Source: Xanthomonas sp. CFBP 8443 | GTDB taxonomy: Bacteria; Pseudomonadota; Gammaproteobacteria; Xanthomonadales; Xanthomonadaceae | NCBI RefSeq assembly: GCF_025666195.1 | Contig: NZ_CP102592.1 | Span: 2,542,001-2,606,000 of the forward strand | Direction of reading: 5' to 3' | Length of the DNA stretch: 64,000 bases | Shown here: piece after piece, positions 26,768 to 35,219 of the stretch | Layout: every line of letters starts with the position of its first letter | Position numbering within the stretch: position 1 is the first letter of the stretch | Notes under the pieces: generated by a model | What the model saw: only the letters and a program-made list of their open reading frames with translations | Databases searched by the model: none | What the model was told of the DNA's origin: nothing | Made by a program: the position numbers and the translations under genes

Positions 26768-27892
26768 ATGCACGTCGCCCAGATCAATTTCGTCCGCACG
26801 CCGCCGGGACTGGCGCCGGCGCAGGTGTTCGCGCACTGGCCGTCGCTGGCCGACATCTCCGAAGCGGTGGCCAGCGCCGGCACCCGCGTGTCGGTGATCC
26901 AGGCCGCCGATGCATCGGCGCAGTTGCTGCGCAACGGCGTGGAGTATCACTTCACCGATCCGGGCCATGCCGGTACCAGCAGCCGTGCGCGGCGCATCGC
27001 CGGCATCGTGCAGGCGATCGGCGCCGACGTGGTCCACGTGCACGGCCTGGAGTTCGCGCGCGAGGCCTGCGCGATGGCGCGGCAGTTGCCGCAGGTGCCG
27101 ATCCTGCTGCAGGACCATGCCAATCGCCCGCCGCGCTGGTGGCGCCGCTCGCAGTGGCGGCAGTGGTACGCGGCCGCGGCGGGCATCGCCTTCACCTCGC
27201 TGGATCTGGCGCGCGCATTCGTGCATGCCGGGTTGTTCGCGCCGTCCACCCGCCTGTTCGCGATCCCCGAATCCAGCTGCCGCTTCACCCCCGGCGATCG
27301 CGCCCAGGCGCGTCGCGACAGCGGCCTGCACGGCGCGCCCTGCGTGCTGTGGGTGGGGCACCTGAGCGCCGGCAAGGACCCGTTGACCGTGCTCGATGGC
27401 ATCGCCCGCGCCGCCGCGCGGCTGCCCGGACTGCAGCTGTTCTGCGCGTTCGGCAGCGCGCCGTTGCTGGAGGCGGTGCAGCAACGCGTGCAGCAGGATC
27501 CGCGCCTGCGCGGGCGCGTGCATCTGCTCGGCAAGGTCGACCATGCGCAGGTGCAGACGCTGATGCGCGCGGCGGATCTGTTCGTCTCGGGCAGCCTGGC
27601 CGAAAGCTGCGGCTACGCCGCGCTGGAAGCCTTCGCCTGCGGCACGCTGCCGGTGCTGACCGACATCCCGTCGTTCCGCGCGCTCACCGACTGCGGCCGC
27701 GTCGGCGAACTGTGGCCGTGCGGCGATGCCGGGCTGCTCGCCGAGGCGCTGGTGCATGCCGCTGCCGAACGGCCGTCGCCAGAGCAGGTCCGCGCGCATT
27801 TCGATGCGCAGCTGTCGTTCGCGGCGGTGGGCCGACGCTGGTCGCGCGCCTATGCGCAACTGCTGGAGCAAGCCGCGCGGAGCGATGCATGA
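26768..27892 (+). CDS. Family 4 glycosyltransferase
   Basis: 374 residues, GT-B fold. N-terminal domain: HVAQINFVRTPPG with ADVVHVHGLEF (about 90-100). C-terminal donor-binding domain: VLWVGHLSAGKDPLTVLDG (about 196) and the GT4 signature LAESCGYAALEAFACGTLPVL (about 278-298), with the E-x7-E pattern. Start ATG 26768, overlap of four bases with the next glycosyltransferase. Confidence 0.87.
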   Translation: MHVAQINFVRTPPGLAPAQVFAHWPSLADISEAVASAGTRVSVIQAADASAQLLRNGVEYHFTDPGHAGTSSRARRIAGIVQAIGADVVHVHGLEFAREACAMARQLPQVPILLQDHANRPPRWWRRSQWRQWYAAAAGIAFTSLDLARAFVHAGLFAPSTRLFAIPESSCRFTPGDRAQARRDSGLHGAPCVLWVGHLSAGKDPLTVLDGIARAAARLPGLQLFCAFGSAPLLEAVQQRVQQDPRLRGRVHLLGKVDHAQVQTLMRAADLFVSGSLAESCGYAALEAFACGTLPVLTDIPSFRALTDCGRVGELWPCGDAGLLAEALVHAAAERPSPEQVRAHFDAQLSFAAVGRRWSRAYAQLLEQAARSDA

Positions 27893-28995
27893 AACTGGCG
27901 CTGGTGGTGCCCGGCGGGGTCGATCGCAGCGGCGAGTACCGGGTGATCCCGGTGCTGCTGACCCTGATCGAGCGCCTGGCGCGCAGCCACGAGCTGCATG
28001 TGTTCGTGCTGCACCAGGAGCCTGCGCCGGCATGCTGGGAGTTGCTCGGCGCGCGCATCCACAACATCGGCGACGGCCGCACCCGCCTGCGCGCGGTCGC
28101 CGCGATCCGCGCCGAGCATCGCCGGGCGCCGTTCGACCTGGTGCAATCGATCTTCTCCGGCCACTGCAGCCTGATCGCCGTGGCCGCCGCACGCTTGCTG
28201 CGGCGGCCGAGCCTCGTGCACATCGCCGGCGGCGAACTGGTCGCGCTGCATGCCATCGGCTACGGCGGACGGCGCAAATGGCAGGGCCGGCTGCGCGAGG
28301 CGCTGGTGCTTCGGCTGGCGAACGCGGTCACCGCAGCCAGCGCGCCGATCGTCGATGCCCTGCAGGCGCTCGGCATCGCCGCCGAACGCGTGCCGCTGGG
28401 CGTGGACCTGCGTGCCTGGCCGCAGCGCGAGCCGCGCCGCCGCGATGGCGGCACCGCGCAGCTGCTGCACGTGGCCAGCCTCAACCGGGTCAAGGATCAG
28501 CCGACGCTGCTGCGCGCACTGGCGGCGCTGGCGCGCGCCGGGGTCGCGTTTCGCATCGACATCGTCGGCGTGGACACGCTCGAAGGCGAGATGCAGCGCC
28601 TGGTCGCGCAGCTCGGGCTGTCGCAGCAGGTGCGTTTCCTCGGTTTCAAGACCCAGCGCGAACTGCGCCCGCTGGTGGAGGCGGCCGATCTGCTGGTGCT
28701 GTCGTCGCTGCACGAAGCAGGGCCGATGGTGTTGCTGGAAGCAGCGGTGGCCGGCGTGCCCACCGTCGGCACCGGGGTAGGGCACCTGCTGGAATGGGCG
28801 CCGACGGCGGCGCTGGCGGTGCCGACCGGCGACTGGGCCGGCCTGGCCGAAGCCTTGCGCCAGGTCCTGGCCGACGACGAACTGCGCCTGCGCCTGGCCT
28901 GGTCCGCACAATGCCGCGCGGTGCGCGAGGACGCCGAACACACCGTGCGCAGCTTCAACACGCTGTACCGGCGGTTGTGTCCAAAGCGCGCGTGA
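27889..28995 (+). CDS. Family 4 glycosyltransferase
   Basis: 368 residues, GT-B fold. N-terminal DLVQSIFSGHCSLIAV and AGGELV regions, then LLHVASLNRVKDQPTLL (about 184) and the donor-site signature HEAGPMVLLEAAVAGVPTVGT (about 277-297). Last gene of the plus-strand locus, followed by a REP doublet and a convergent nucleotidyltransferase gene. Confidence 0.87.
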   Translation: MKLALVVPGGVDRSGEYRVIPVLLTLIERLARSHELHVFVLHQEPAPACWELLGARIHNIGDGRTRLRAVAAIRAEHRRAPFDLVQSIFSGHCSLIAVAAARLLRRPSLVHIAGGELVALHAIGYGGRRKWQGRLREALVLRLANAVTAASAPIVDALQALGIAAERVPLGVDLRAWPQREPRRRDGGTAQLLHVASLNRVKDQPTLLRALAALARAGVAFRIDIVGVDTLEGEMQRLVAQLGLSQQVRFLGFKTQRELRPLVEAADLLVLSSLHEAGPMVLLEAAVAGVPTVGTGVGHLLEWAPTAALAVPTGDWAGLAEALRQVLADDELRLRLAWSAQCRAVREDAEHTVRSFNTLYRRLCPKRA

Positions 28996-29010
28996 GCGCA
29001 CGTATCCAAT

Positions 29011-29075
29011 GTAGGAGCGGCTTCAGCCGCGACAGGCACTATCGGTAACGCCTGTAGCGGCTGAAGCCGCTCTAC
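29011..29075. repeat. Inverted REP doublet (xanthomonad REPIN)
   Basis: Two copies of a REP-type palindrome in inverted orientation: GTAGGAGCGGCTTCAGCCGC at 29011-29030 (extending to 29036) and the reverse-complement-like CTGTAGCGGCTGAAGCCGCT at 29052-29071 (to 29075). It lies exactly between convergent genes and may act as a bidirectional transcription or decay barrier. This REP type is dispersed in Xanthomonas and Stenotrophomonas genomes. Confidence 0.75.
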
Positions 29076-30365
29076 CTAACGCGGCGCATACCCCTGCAAA
29101 GCGCTGCGCACCGCATACAACGCATCCATGCGCGGCACCGGACGCAGCAGGCGCAGCAGCACGCGCCGCCGCTGCGGCAGGGCGACCCAGGATTGGCCCT
29201 GCAACCACAGCTGGGTGCGGATCATGTCGGCGCGCTCCTGCCGGCTTTCCGGCGAAGGCTGCAGCCGCTGCCGCAGATAGCGCAACACCTCACCGAGCGA
29301 GCGCGCCCATTCGATCCCCGGCAGCGTCGGCAGCCACAGCTGCGAGCACGAGGCGCGGGTCAGGTCCAGCCGCCGCGAGACCAGCCGCAGCAGCGGCGGG
29401 CATTGCGCGCGCAACTGCGCCAGCACCGGCTTCGGAATCGCCGTGCGGTAGTAGCGCAGCACCAGCTGCAACGGCGGCAGCGCCCACCACGGCGCGCCAT
29501 CGGTGGCGTCGCACAGCACCCGCCAGTCCTTGCCGCTCATCCGCGTGGCCAGCAGCGAGATATCGTGCAGATGCATCAAGCGCAGGCTGCGGCTGCAGAT
29601 GCCGCCGGCCGCGTGCAGCAGCAGATGGCTCATCAGCGCGCCATTGGACGGGTAGGGGTTCAGCCCCGGGCGGCTGTCGCGCGGGAAGATGCGTTCGCTG
29701 ATATCGACCGTGGCCAGCGGCAACCGCTCCTGGATGCGCAGGTGCAGCTCGATGTTGATCGGCGTGTCGCGATGCTCGCCCAGGCTGGCGACGGGCTGCG
29801 CCTGCGCCGGGCGGAAGGTCTGGTGCTTCCACTGCGCGAACTCGGCCACGTAGCCGAGCTCTTCCAGCAGCGCACCCGCCTGCGCCGCATCTTCGGCGCG
29901 CACCAGCAGGTCGATGTCGGCCATCGGCCGATCGCCAGGCAGGTATAGGCCTTGCGCGTGCAAGGCCGCGCCCTTCAGCGACACGATGGCCACGCCGGCG
30001 TCTTGCGCCAGCGTATCGATCCGCTCCAGCAGCGCGGCGATGCGCCGGTAGCGGTGGGCGACGTGCTCGCGCTGCTCGGCCAGGAACGCGCTCCAGTCGC
30101 GATCGGGCCACACCGACAGCCGGCTCAGCAACGGCCCGATGCCGTGCGCGGCGGTCGCCGCCGCGGCCAGCTGCCATTGCAGCCGGTTCCACTGCGGCAT
30201 CGGGTTGCCAGGCCGCGCCAGTTCGCAAGCCAGGGTTTCGGTCGCCAGCCGCAAGCCGCTGCCGACCTGCTTCAACGCAGGCTGCGTCGCGCGCTCGGCA
30301 AATGCATCGATGAAGGGATCGGCGGAGGAGGGCGCCTGCGCTTGCGGCGTCGCCTGTGCGCTCAT
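29076..30365 (-). CDS. Nucleotidyltransferase family protein (NTP_transf_5 type)
   Basis: 429 residues. The nucleotidyltransferase core shows GAALHAQGLYLPGDRPMADI followed by DLLVR, giving the D-x-D metal-binding pair near residues 147-149, plus the INIELHLRIQERL strand (about 205). The remainder is helical. This family is usually found next to HPr-kinase-like proteins and peptide- or polysaccharide-processing genes; the nucleotide and acceptor are unknown. Start ATG 30365 overlaps the radical SAM stop by ATGA, so the two form one operon under the promoter at 31938-31965. Its TAG stop abuts the REP doublet. Confidence 0.78.
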   Translation of the reverse strand: MSAQATPQAQAPSSADPFIDAFAERATQPALKQVGSGLRLATETLACELARPGNPMPQWNRLQWQLAAAATAAHGIGPLLSRLSVWPDRDWSAFLAEQREHVAHRYRRIAALLERIDTLAQDAGVAIVSLKGAALHAQGLYLPGDRPMADIDLLVRAEDAAQAGALLEELGYVAEFAQWKHQTFRPAQAQPVASLGEHRDTPINIELHLRIQERLPLATVDISERIFPRDSRPGLNPYPSNGALMSHLLLHAAGGICSRSLRLMHLHDISLLATRMSGKDWRVLCDATDGAPWWALPPLQLVLRYYRTAIPKPVLAQLRAQCPPLLRLVSRRLDLTRASCSQLWLPTLPGIEWARSLGEVLRYLRQRLQPSPESRQERADMIRTQLWLQGQSWVALPQRRRVLLRLLRPVPRMDALYAVRSALQGYAPR

Positions 30366-31858
30366 TGACGTTGCGCCAGCGGGATGCGGCGGTCGGAGAC
30401 GATGGCGGCGGTCGGCAGGGCGGCGTCGGTGCGGTGCTGGCCTTCGCTGGCGATCAATACGTCCCACTCTGCATCCAGTGCCGCCCAGTCCTGCGCATAG
30501 TCCTGCGGCGGCCGCGTGGCTTCGGTGCGCTGCAGGTCCACCTGCCGGTGCAGCAGATCGCGCACCCGCCTGTAGAACTCCGAGTCGTAGGCGCCATGGA
30601 ACATCATCGCCAGGTCGTCGCTGTCCTGCCAATGGGTCTTGCGGCCGAGCTGGTTCTTCACCTGCTGGTAGAACTTGGTCCCCGGCAGCGGATACGACAC
30701 GCTGACGCCGATGTCGTCCGGACGCGCCGTCGCCACCAGCGCACGGGTGGCGAGGATGTCGTCCAGTTGCTCGTCCAGGTAGCCGAGCTGCAGGAAGAAA
30801 CCGACGCGGATGCCGTGCGCGCCCAGACGCTGGCGCGCGGCGATCACGTCCTCCACGGTGGTGCCCTTGGTCATCTTGTCGAGGATGCGCTGGCTGCCGC
30901 TTTCCGCGCCGATCCACGCCTCGGCGCAACCGGCGCGGGCCAACGCGGCGGCCATGCGTTCGCTGCCCAGATCGGCGCGGGTCTGGATGGTGAACGGAAT
31001 CGAGCCATCGGCCGCGGCCAGCACCGCGGCGAATTCTTCCACCCAGTCGATGTGGAAGCCGAAGATGTCGTCGGCCATCCAGATATGGTCGGGGGCGAAG
31101 GCGCGCTTGAGGTGGATCATTTCCTCGGCCACTTCCGGCGCGCTGCGGCGCTTGTAGTGGTTGCCCCAGATCGGCTTGGCGCACCAGTTGCAGCGGAACG
31201 GGCAACCGCGCGAGGCGGCCATGTTCAGGCTGAAGTAGCCGTGCCGCTGCAGCCACAGGCGCCGATAGCGCTCGATATCGACCAGGTCCCAGGCGGCCAG
31301 GCCGGACAGGCGCGGATCCGGCGGGCGCGCGCCGATCTGTGCGCGCTTGAGCTGCGGCAGCGCGGCGCTGGCGACATCGGCTACGTCCGCCACCCAGGCC
31401 GCGGCATCGATGTCGGGCGTTTGCTGCAGCCGCTCGACCAGTTCCAGCAGCGGCGCGATGCCTTCGCCGATCAGCACCGCGTGCGCGCCGGCGGCCAGGA
31501 ACGCTTCGGGATGATCCGACGCGTCGGAGCCGGCCACGATCACCCGGCTGCCGCCGGCACGCGCCTCGGCGATCATCCGGCAGGCGGCCTCGCGCATCCG
31601 GCTCAGGCACATCTTGGTCAGGAAATTGAAGTTGTCCTCGTAGAACACCACCAGGTCCGGCTGCGCCGCGCGCAGCGAGGCCTGGTAGTCCTCCACGCCG
31701 TCGGCCAGCATCGCGTCGAACAGCGTCACCTCGTGCCCGTGCCGGCGCAGCAGCGTGGCCACCTGCAGCGTGGCCAGCGGCGGATACGGCTTGCCGCGCT
31801 CCCATTGCTTGGGGTCGTAGCGCAGGAAGTAGGAGTGGCTGACCTGGATCTTTGGCAT
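30362..31858 (-). CDS. B12-binding-domain radical SAM enzyme
   Basis: 498 residues. N-terminal cobalamin-binding-type domain (about 10-150; PPLATLQVATLLRRHGHEVT, DLVVFYEDNFNFL, VIVAGSDASDHPEAFL) and radical SAM core with RGCPFRCNWC (three cysteines about residues 216-223). HIWMADDIFGFH and WIGAESGSQRILDKM are typical of the BchE/anaerobic-Mg-protoporphyrin-cyclase-like group. Start ATG 31858 (MPKIQVSHSYF); further upstream the frame is shadow of the promoter region. Second enzyme of this class in the window, only distantly similar to the one at 25230. Product unknown. Confidence 0.83.
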   Translation of the reverse strand: MPKIQVSHSYFLRYDPKQWERGKPYPPLATLQVATLLRRHGHEVTLFDAMLADGVEDYQASLRAAQPDLVVFYEDNFNFLTKMCLSRMREAACRMIAEARAGGSRVIVAGSDASDHPEAFLAAGAHAVLIGEGIAPLLELVERLQQTPDIDAAAWVADVADVASAALPQLKRAQIGARPPDPRLSGLAAWDLVDIERYRRLWLQRHGYFSLNMAASRGCPFRCNWCAKPIWGNHYKRRSAPEVAEEMIHLKRAFAPDHIWMADDIFGFHIDWVEEFAAVLAAADGSIPFTIQTRADLGSERMAAALARAGCAEAWIGAESGSQRILDKMTKGTTVEDVIAARQRLGAHGIRVGFFLQLGYLDEQLDDILATRALVATARPDDIGVSVSYPLPGTKFYQQVKNQLGRKTHWQDSDDLAMMFHGAYDSEFYRRVRDLLHRQVDLQRTEATRPPQDYAQDWAALDAEWDVLIASEGQHRTDAALPTAAIVSDRRIPLAQRQ

Positions 31859-31937
31859 CGGCGGAAGGGTCTCGTTCGGCGCCGGCAACGAATGCCGCGG
31901 CGCATGCAGCAGTGGCCGCGCACAGGTGGCCGTGCCG

Positions 31938-31965
31938 TAAGTGCCGCCGGCGCGGTCTTTGGTTG
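31938..31965 (-). promoter_or_regulatory. ECF-type promoter of the radical SAM/nucleotidyltransferase operon
   Basis: Minus-strand CAACCAAA, 16 bp from CAACC to GCACTTA; the -10 end lies 79 bp before the ATG at 31858. Divergent partner of the site at 32004-32031. Confidence 0.62.
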
Positions 31966-32003
31966 TGCGCGCTGCGCAGGTGGGTCGGCGCGTGCGGCCC
32001 GCA

Positions 32004-32031
32004 CAACCTTTGCTGCCGCTGCACGCACTCA
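32004..32031 (+). promoter_or_regulatory. ECF-type promoter of the hprK-like/ABC operon
   Basis: CAACCTTT, 16 bp from CAACC to GCACTCA. The -10 ends 14 bp before the ATG at 32046, leaving a very short leader, so the ATG at 32061 may be the real start. Confidence 0.65.
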
Positions 32032-32045
32032 CGCGCATCGACTCC

Positions 32046-33119
32046 ATGGACCCATTCCCGATGCAGCCCTCGACCGTGCGCACGCAACGCTGGGAGCCTG
32101 TAGCCGGCACTGCCGCAACGCAGGCTGGCGTTGCCGCCGATCCGTTCCACGACCGGCTGCGGCGCGACCACGTCCTCAACAAGCAACTGCTGGGCGGCCG
32201 CTTCCGCTTCGAAAGCAATAGCGAGGCCTTGCTGCAGTTGGTCGAAGCGGCGTTCGGCGACGTACCGCCGCACCAGTTGCCGGAGGCAGCCGACTTCCAT
32301 ATCGAACTGAACCTGGTCGCGCGCCACGACGCACCCTATGTGTTCGCGCTGCAGCCGCCGCCGGTGCAGACCCATTCCGGCGCCGGTGTGCTGTGCGGGG
32401 TCATCGACGCCGACAACTACATGGTGCTGATGCCCGACCAGGGCAGGGCGCTGCTGGTGGTGTCGGAAGACATGCTCGCCCATCCCTACCATGTGCGTTA
32501 CGAACTGATCGAGTTCGCGGTGTTCGTGCTGGCGGCGCGCGCGATGCGCCTGGTGCCGCTGCACGGCGCCTGTGTCGGCGCTGGTGGGCGCGGCGTGCTG
32601 CTGCTCGGCGCCAGCGGTGCGGGCAAGTCCACGCTGGCCCTGCACAGCATGCTGTGCGGGCTGGAATTCCTCGCCGAGGATGCGCTGTTCGTCGAGCCGC
32701 AGCGCATGCTCGCCACCGGCATCGGCAACTTCCTGCACCTGCGCCCGGATCTGCTGCGGTTGGTCGACGAGCAGACCCGCGCCTGGATCGCCGCCGCGCC
32801 GACGATCCGGCGCCGCAGCGGCGCGCTCAAGCACGAAGTCGATATCCGCAACGGCCGCGCATGCCTGGCGCCTGCGCCGTTGCAGCTTGCCGGCGCAGTG
32901 TTCGTCTCCAGCACGGCCGCCGCGGATCCGCAGCAACTGTTGCGGCCCGTCGCCGAGCACGAGGTGCTCGATCGCCTGACCGTCGACCAGCCGTACGCTG
33001 CCGCGCAACCGGGATGGTCGCTGTTCGCGCGCCAGCTGCAGCGGCTGGGCGTGTACGAACTGCAGCGCGGCGCGCATCCGGATGCGTCGGTCGATGCCGT
33101 GCTGCAGTTGCTGCGATGA
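32046..33119 (+). CDS. HPr kinase-like (HprK-related) protein
   Basis: 357 residues from ATG 32046 (or 352 from 32061, which better fits the promoter spacing). The C-terminal half is an HprK-type kinase fold: P-loop LLLGASGAGKSTLALH (about 188-196), FLAEDALFVEP (the D/E pair after it), and HEVDIRNGRACLAP. The N-terminal half (about 40-170) has no assignable catalytic motif. HprK-related kinases of this kind accompany nucleotidyltransferase family proteins and ABC exporters in exopolysaccharide or modified-peptide loci; one branch phosphorylates lasso peptides. Here it leads a plus-strand unit with a small open frame and an ABC exporter. Confidence 0.78.
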   Translation: MDPFPMQPSTVRTQRWEPVAGTAATQAGVAADPFHDRLRRDHVLNKQLLGGRFRFESNSEALLQLVEAAFGDVPPHQLPEAADFHIELNLVARHDAPYVFALQPPPVQTHSGAGVLCGVIDADNYMVLMPDQGRALLVVSEDMLAHPYHVRYELIEFAVFVLAARAMRLVPLHGACVGAGGRGVLLLGASGAGKSTLALHSMLCGLEFLAEDALFVEPQRMLATGIGNFLHLRPDLLRLVDEQTRAWIAAAPTIRRRSGALKHEVDIRNGRACLAPAPLQLAGAVFVSSTAAADPQQLLRPVAEHEVLDRLTVDQPYAAAQPGWSLFARQLQRLGVYELQRGAHPDASVDAVLQLLR

Positions 33120-33147
33120 GTGCGGCGGCGACGACCGTATGCCGGCC

Positions 33148-33279
33148 ATGAGAACGGAGGCGTCGCGCGCAGGCGAGGGCGGCCGCGGCGCCATGCTCGC
33201 GCCGGTGCGGCGTGCAGGCGCGTTGCAGCCAGCCACGCGGATCGGCGAACGGGCGCCGTCCCCAGGCCGTCACCGATGA
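33148..33279 (+). CDS. Possible small protein between kinase and exporter
   Basis: 43 residues (MRTEASRAGEGGRGAMLAPV start; alternative ATG 33139). It fills the gap between the kinase and the ABC gene and its TGA overlaps the exporter ATG as ATGA, which suggests translational coupling. No ribosome-binding site is obvious and the composition (Arg, Gly, Ala) is what GC-rich non-coding DNA would also give. If real, a leader or precursor peptide is one possibility. Low confidence. Confidence 0.25.
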   Translation: MRTEASRAGEGGRGAMLAPVRRAGALQPATRIGERAPSPGRHR

Positions 33280-34988
33280 CCGCACGCACCACCGCGCCCG
33301 ACCGAGCGCCGCCGCTGCTGCGCACCTTCATCGCCACCCTGGATCGTGGCGAGCGGATGCGCATCTGTCTCTACGTCGTGCTGTCGTTGGTCTGCGCGCT
33401 GGCCGGCGCCGTGGCCACGGTCGCCCTGGTGCCGCTGGTGCAACCCGGGCATGCACTGACGCTCGGCGGCCACGTGCTGGCGTTGCCCGACGGCGTCCTG
33501 GCCCAGACGACGATCTTCGTCGTCGCCAGCGCCGGTTTCGCCCTGCTGCGCTGGACGGGCGCGCGGCTGGCCGCTGAGCTGGCCAGCGGCCACGCGGTGC
33601 GCCTGCGCCGCCAGGTGCACGCGCGCCTGCTCGACGCGCCGCTGCCGGCGCTTGCCGACGCCAGTTCGGCGGAAATCGCCAACGTGCTCACCTACAACAT
33701 CGAGATCATCGTCCAGGGCTTCAGCGCCTTGCTGCAGTTGCTGGTGGCCGCCATCACCGCCGGCGTCAGCCTGGGCATCGCCTTTCTGGTGTCGCCCATC
33801 CTGGTGCTGGCGCTGCCGCCGCTGCTGGGCCTGGCCGTGCTCGCGTTCCGCATCTCCGGCCACGAACAGGCCCAGGTGAGCCGTCAATACGTCGCCGACA
33901 TGACCCGGCTGTTCTGGCTCAGCGAGGATTTCCCGCGGCGCCTGCGCCATGTGCGTTCGTTCGAACGCGAAGACCTGGAGAAAAGCGGCTACGACGCGAT
34001 CTCCAGCCGGCTCAGCCATGGCTACTGGCGGCAACAGGCGCTGGTCGCCTCGGGCCGGCTGCTGCTCGAACTCAGCGCCGTCGCCGCCATCGCCGCGATC
34101 ATGCTGCTGGCCGGCCTCTGGCATGGCATCGACCGCGGCGGGCTGATCACCGTGGGCCTGTTGCTGGGGCGATTGCTGCCGTATCTGGTCTCGACCCGGC
34201 AAAGCTTCCAGCAACTGCGTTCGGCGGCACCGGCGCTGGAGTTATGGCAGCACTATGTGGGCCTGGGGACGGCGAGGGCGATGCAGGCAACGCCGCACGC
34301 GGCACCGCCCATGCATGGCCCGCTGCGGATCCACCGGATCGGCCTGGCGCCGCCGCTGGCCGCGATCGCGATCGGCGAACTGATCCTGGCGCCCGGCAGC
34401 ATGACCTTGATCTGCGGACACTCCGGTGCCGGCAAGAGCAGCCTGATGGACGTGCTCGCCGGCATGGTCGAACCGCGGGTGTTCGCCGCGCAATGCGATG
34501 GGCAAACGCTGGATTTCGCGGCGTACCGCGCCCTGGTCCGGCATGGCGCCTATGTCGGCCAGAGCGTGCGCCCGTGGCAGCACACGGTGCGCGACTGCCT
34601 CGCCTGGGCCGAGCCGAGCGCCAGCGAAGCGGCGATGTGGCAGGCGTTGCGCGACGTCGGCCTGGCCGCGCGCCTGCAGGCGGGCGCGCAGGGCCTGGAC
34701 ACGACCTTGAACAGCGCCGCCGCCAAACTCTCCGGCGGCGAACTGCAGCGCTTGCTGCTGGCGCAGGTGATCCTCAGGCAACCGCGGATCGCCTTGCTCG
34801 ACGAAGCCACCAGCGCACTCGACGCGATTTCGGAGAAGCACGTGCTGTCGACGCTGCGGCAGCGCCTGCCACGCACCGCGCTGGTCGTCGTGTCGCACCG
34901 GACCAGCCTGTCCGCTGTGGCGGATCGCTGCCTGCACATGGAGCGCCCGAGCTCCACGCCAATCCCGATGGCGCAGCGACCGCTCTGA
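33276..34988 (+). CDS. ABC exporter, fused permease and ATPase
   Basis: 570 residues. About six membrane helices (about 20-310) precede the nucleotide-binding domain: Walker A CGHSGAGKSSLMDVL (about 380-394), Q-loop VGQSVRPW (about 427), signature LSGGELQRLLLAQV (about 485) and Walker B RIALLDEATSALD with H-loop VVVSHRT. Type IV exporter architecture, homodimer expected. No N-terminal peptidase (C39) domain, so any peptide cargo would not be cleaved by it. Start ATG 33276 preferred over a GTG at 33120. Likely exports the product of the adjacent kinase/nucleotidyltransferase/radical SAM genes. Confidence 0.88.
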   Translation: MTARTTAPDRAPPLLRTFIATLDRGERMRICLYVVLSLVCALAGAVATVALVPLVQPGHALTLGGHVLALPDGVLAQTTIFVVASAGFALLRWTGARLAAELASGHAVRLRRQVHARLLDAPLPALADASSAEIANVLTYNIEIIVQGFSALLQLLVAAITAGVSLGIAFLVSPILVLALPPLLGLAVLAFRISGHEQAQVSRQYVADMTRLFWLSEDFPRRLRHVRSFEREDLEKSGYDAISSRLSHGYWRQQALVASGRLLLELSAVAAIAAIMLLAGLWHGIDRGGLITVGLLLGRLLPYLVSTRQSFQQLRSAAPALELWQHYVGLGTARAMQATPHAAPPMHGPLRIHRIGLAPPLAAIAIGELILAPGSMTLICGHSGAGKSSLMDVLAGMVEPRVFAAQCDGQTLDFAAYRALVRHGAYVGQSVRPWQHTVRDCLAWAEPSASEAAMWQALRDVGLAARLQAGAQGLDTTLNSAAAKLSGGELQRLLLAQVILRQPRIALLDEATSALDAISEKHVLSTLRQRLPRTALVVVSHRTSLSAVADRCLHMERPSSTPIPMAQRPL

Positions 34989-35219
34989 CCGGCGGGGCAT
35001 GCGCGGCGCGATCCGCGATGGCGCGCCGCGCTGCGAAACGCACTCGACCGTATTGCCGGCTCGCATGGAACAGTCTACCGTCCATGGCCTCGACAGCGAT
35101 GCGTGCCCGCTGCTCGCCGAACCATCGCCCTACGCATCGCCGCCCGTCACGGGCGATGGCGCAAGGAAGGGGCAGGGCGGACACCTGGCCGCCAGAGGAG
35201 CGGCGTTCTGAACGACACG
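34989..35219. other. Gap between ABC exporter and TraX-like gene
   Basis: About 230 bp, no convincing gene or promoter motif. It contains one of the GGGNAGGG octamers (35170-35177) that point toward dif. Confidence 0.5.

Noticed and set aside
31961..32008. Inverted repeat GGTTGTGCG...CGCACAACC as a single repressor operator
   Set aside because: Better explained as the -35 regions of two divergent ECF-type promoters, each with a correctly spaced -10 element.
30366..33236. Upstream part of a 1386-codon minus-strand frame leading into the nucleotidyltransferase gene
   Set aside because: Only the last 429 codons (from 30365) are a real gene; the rest is shadow of the radical SAM and HprK-like genes.
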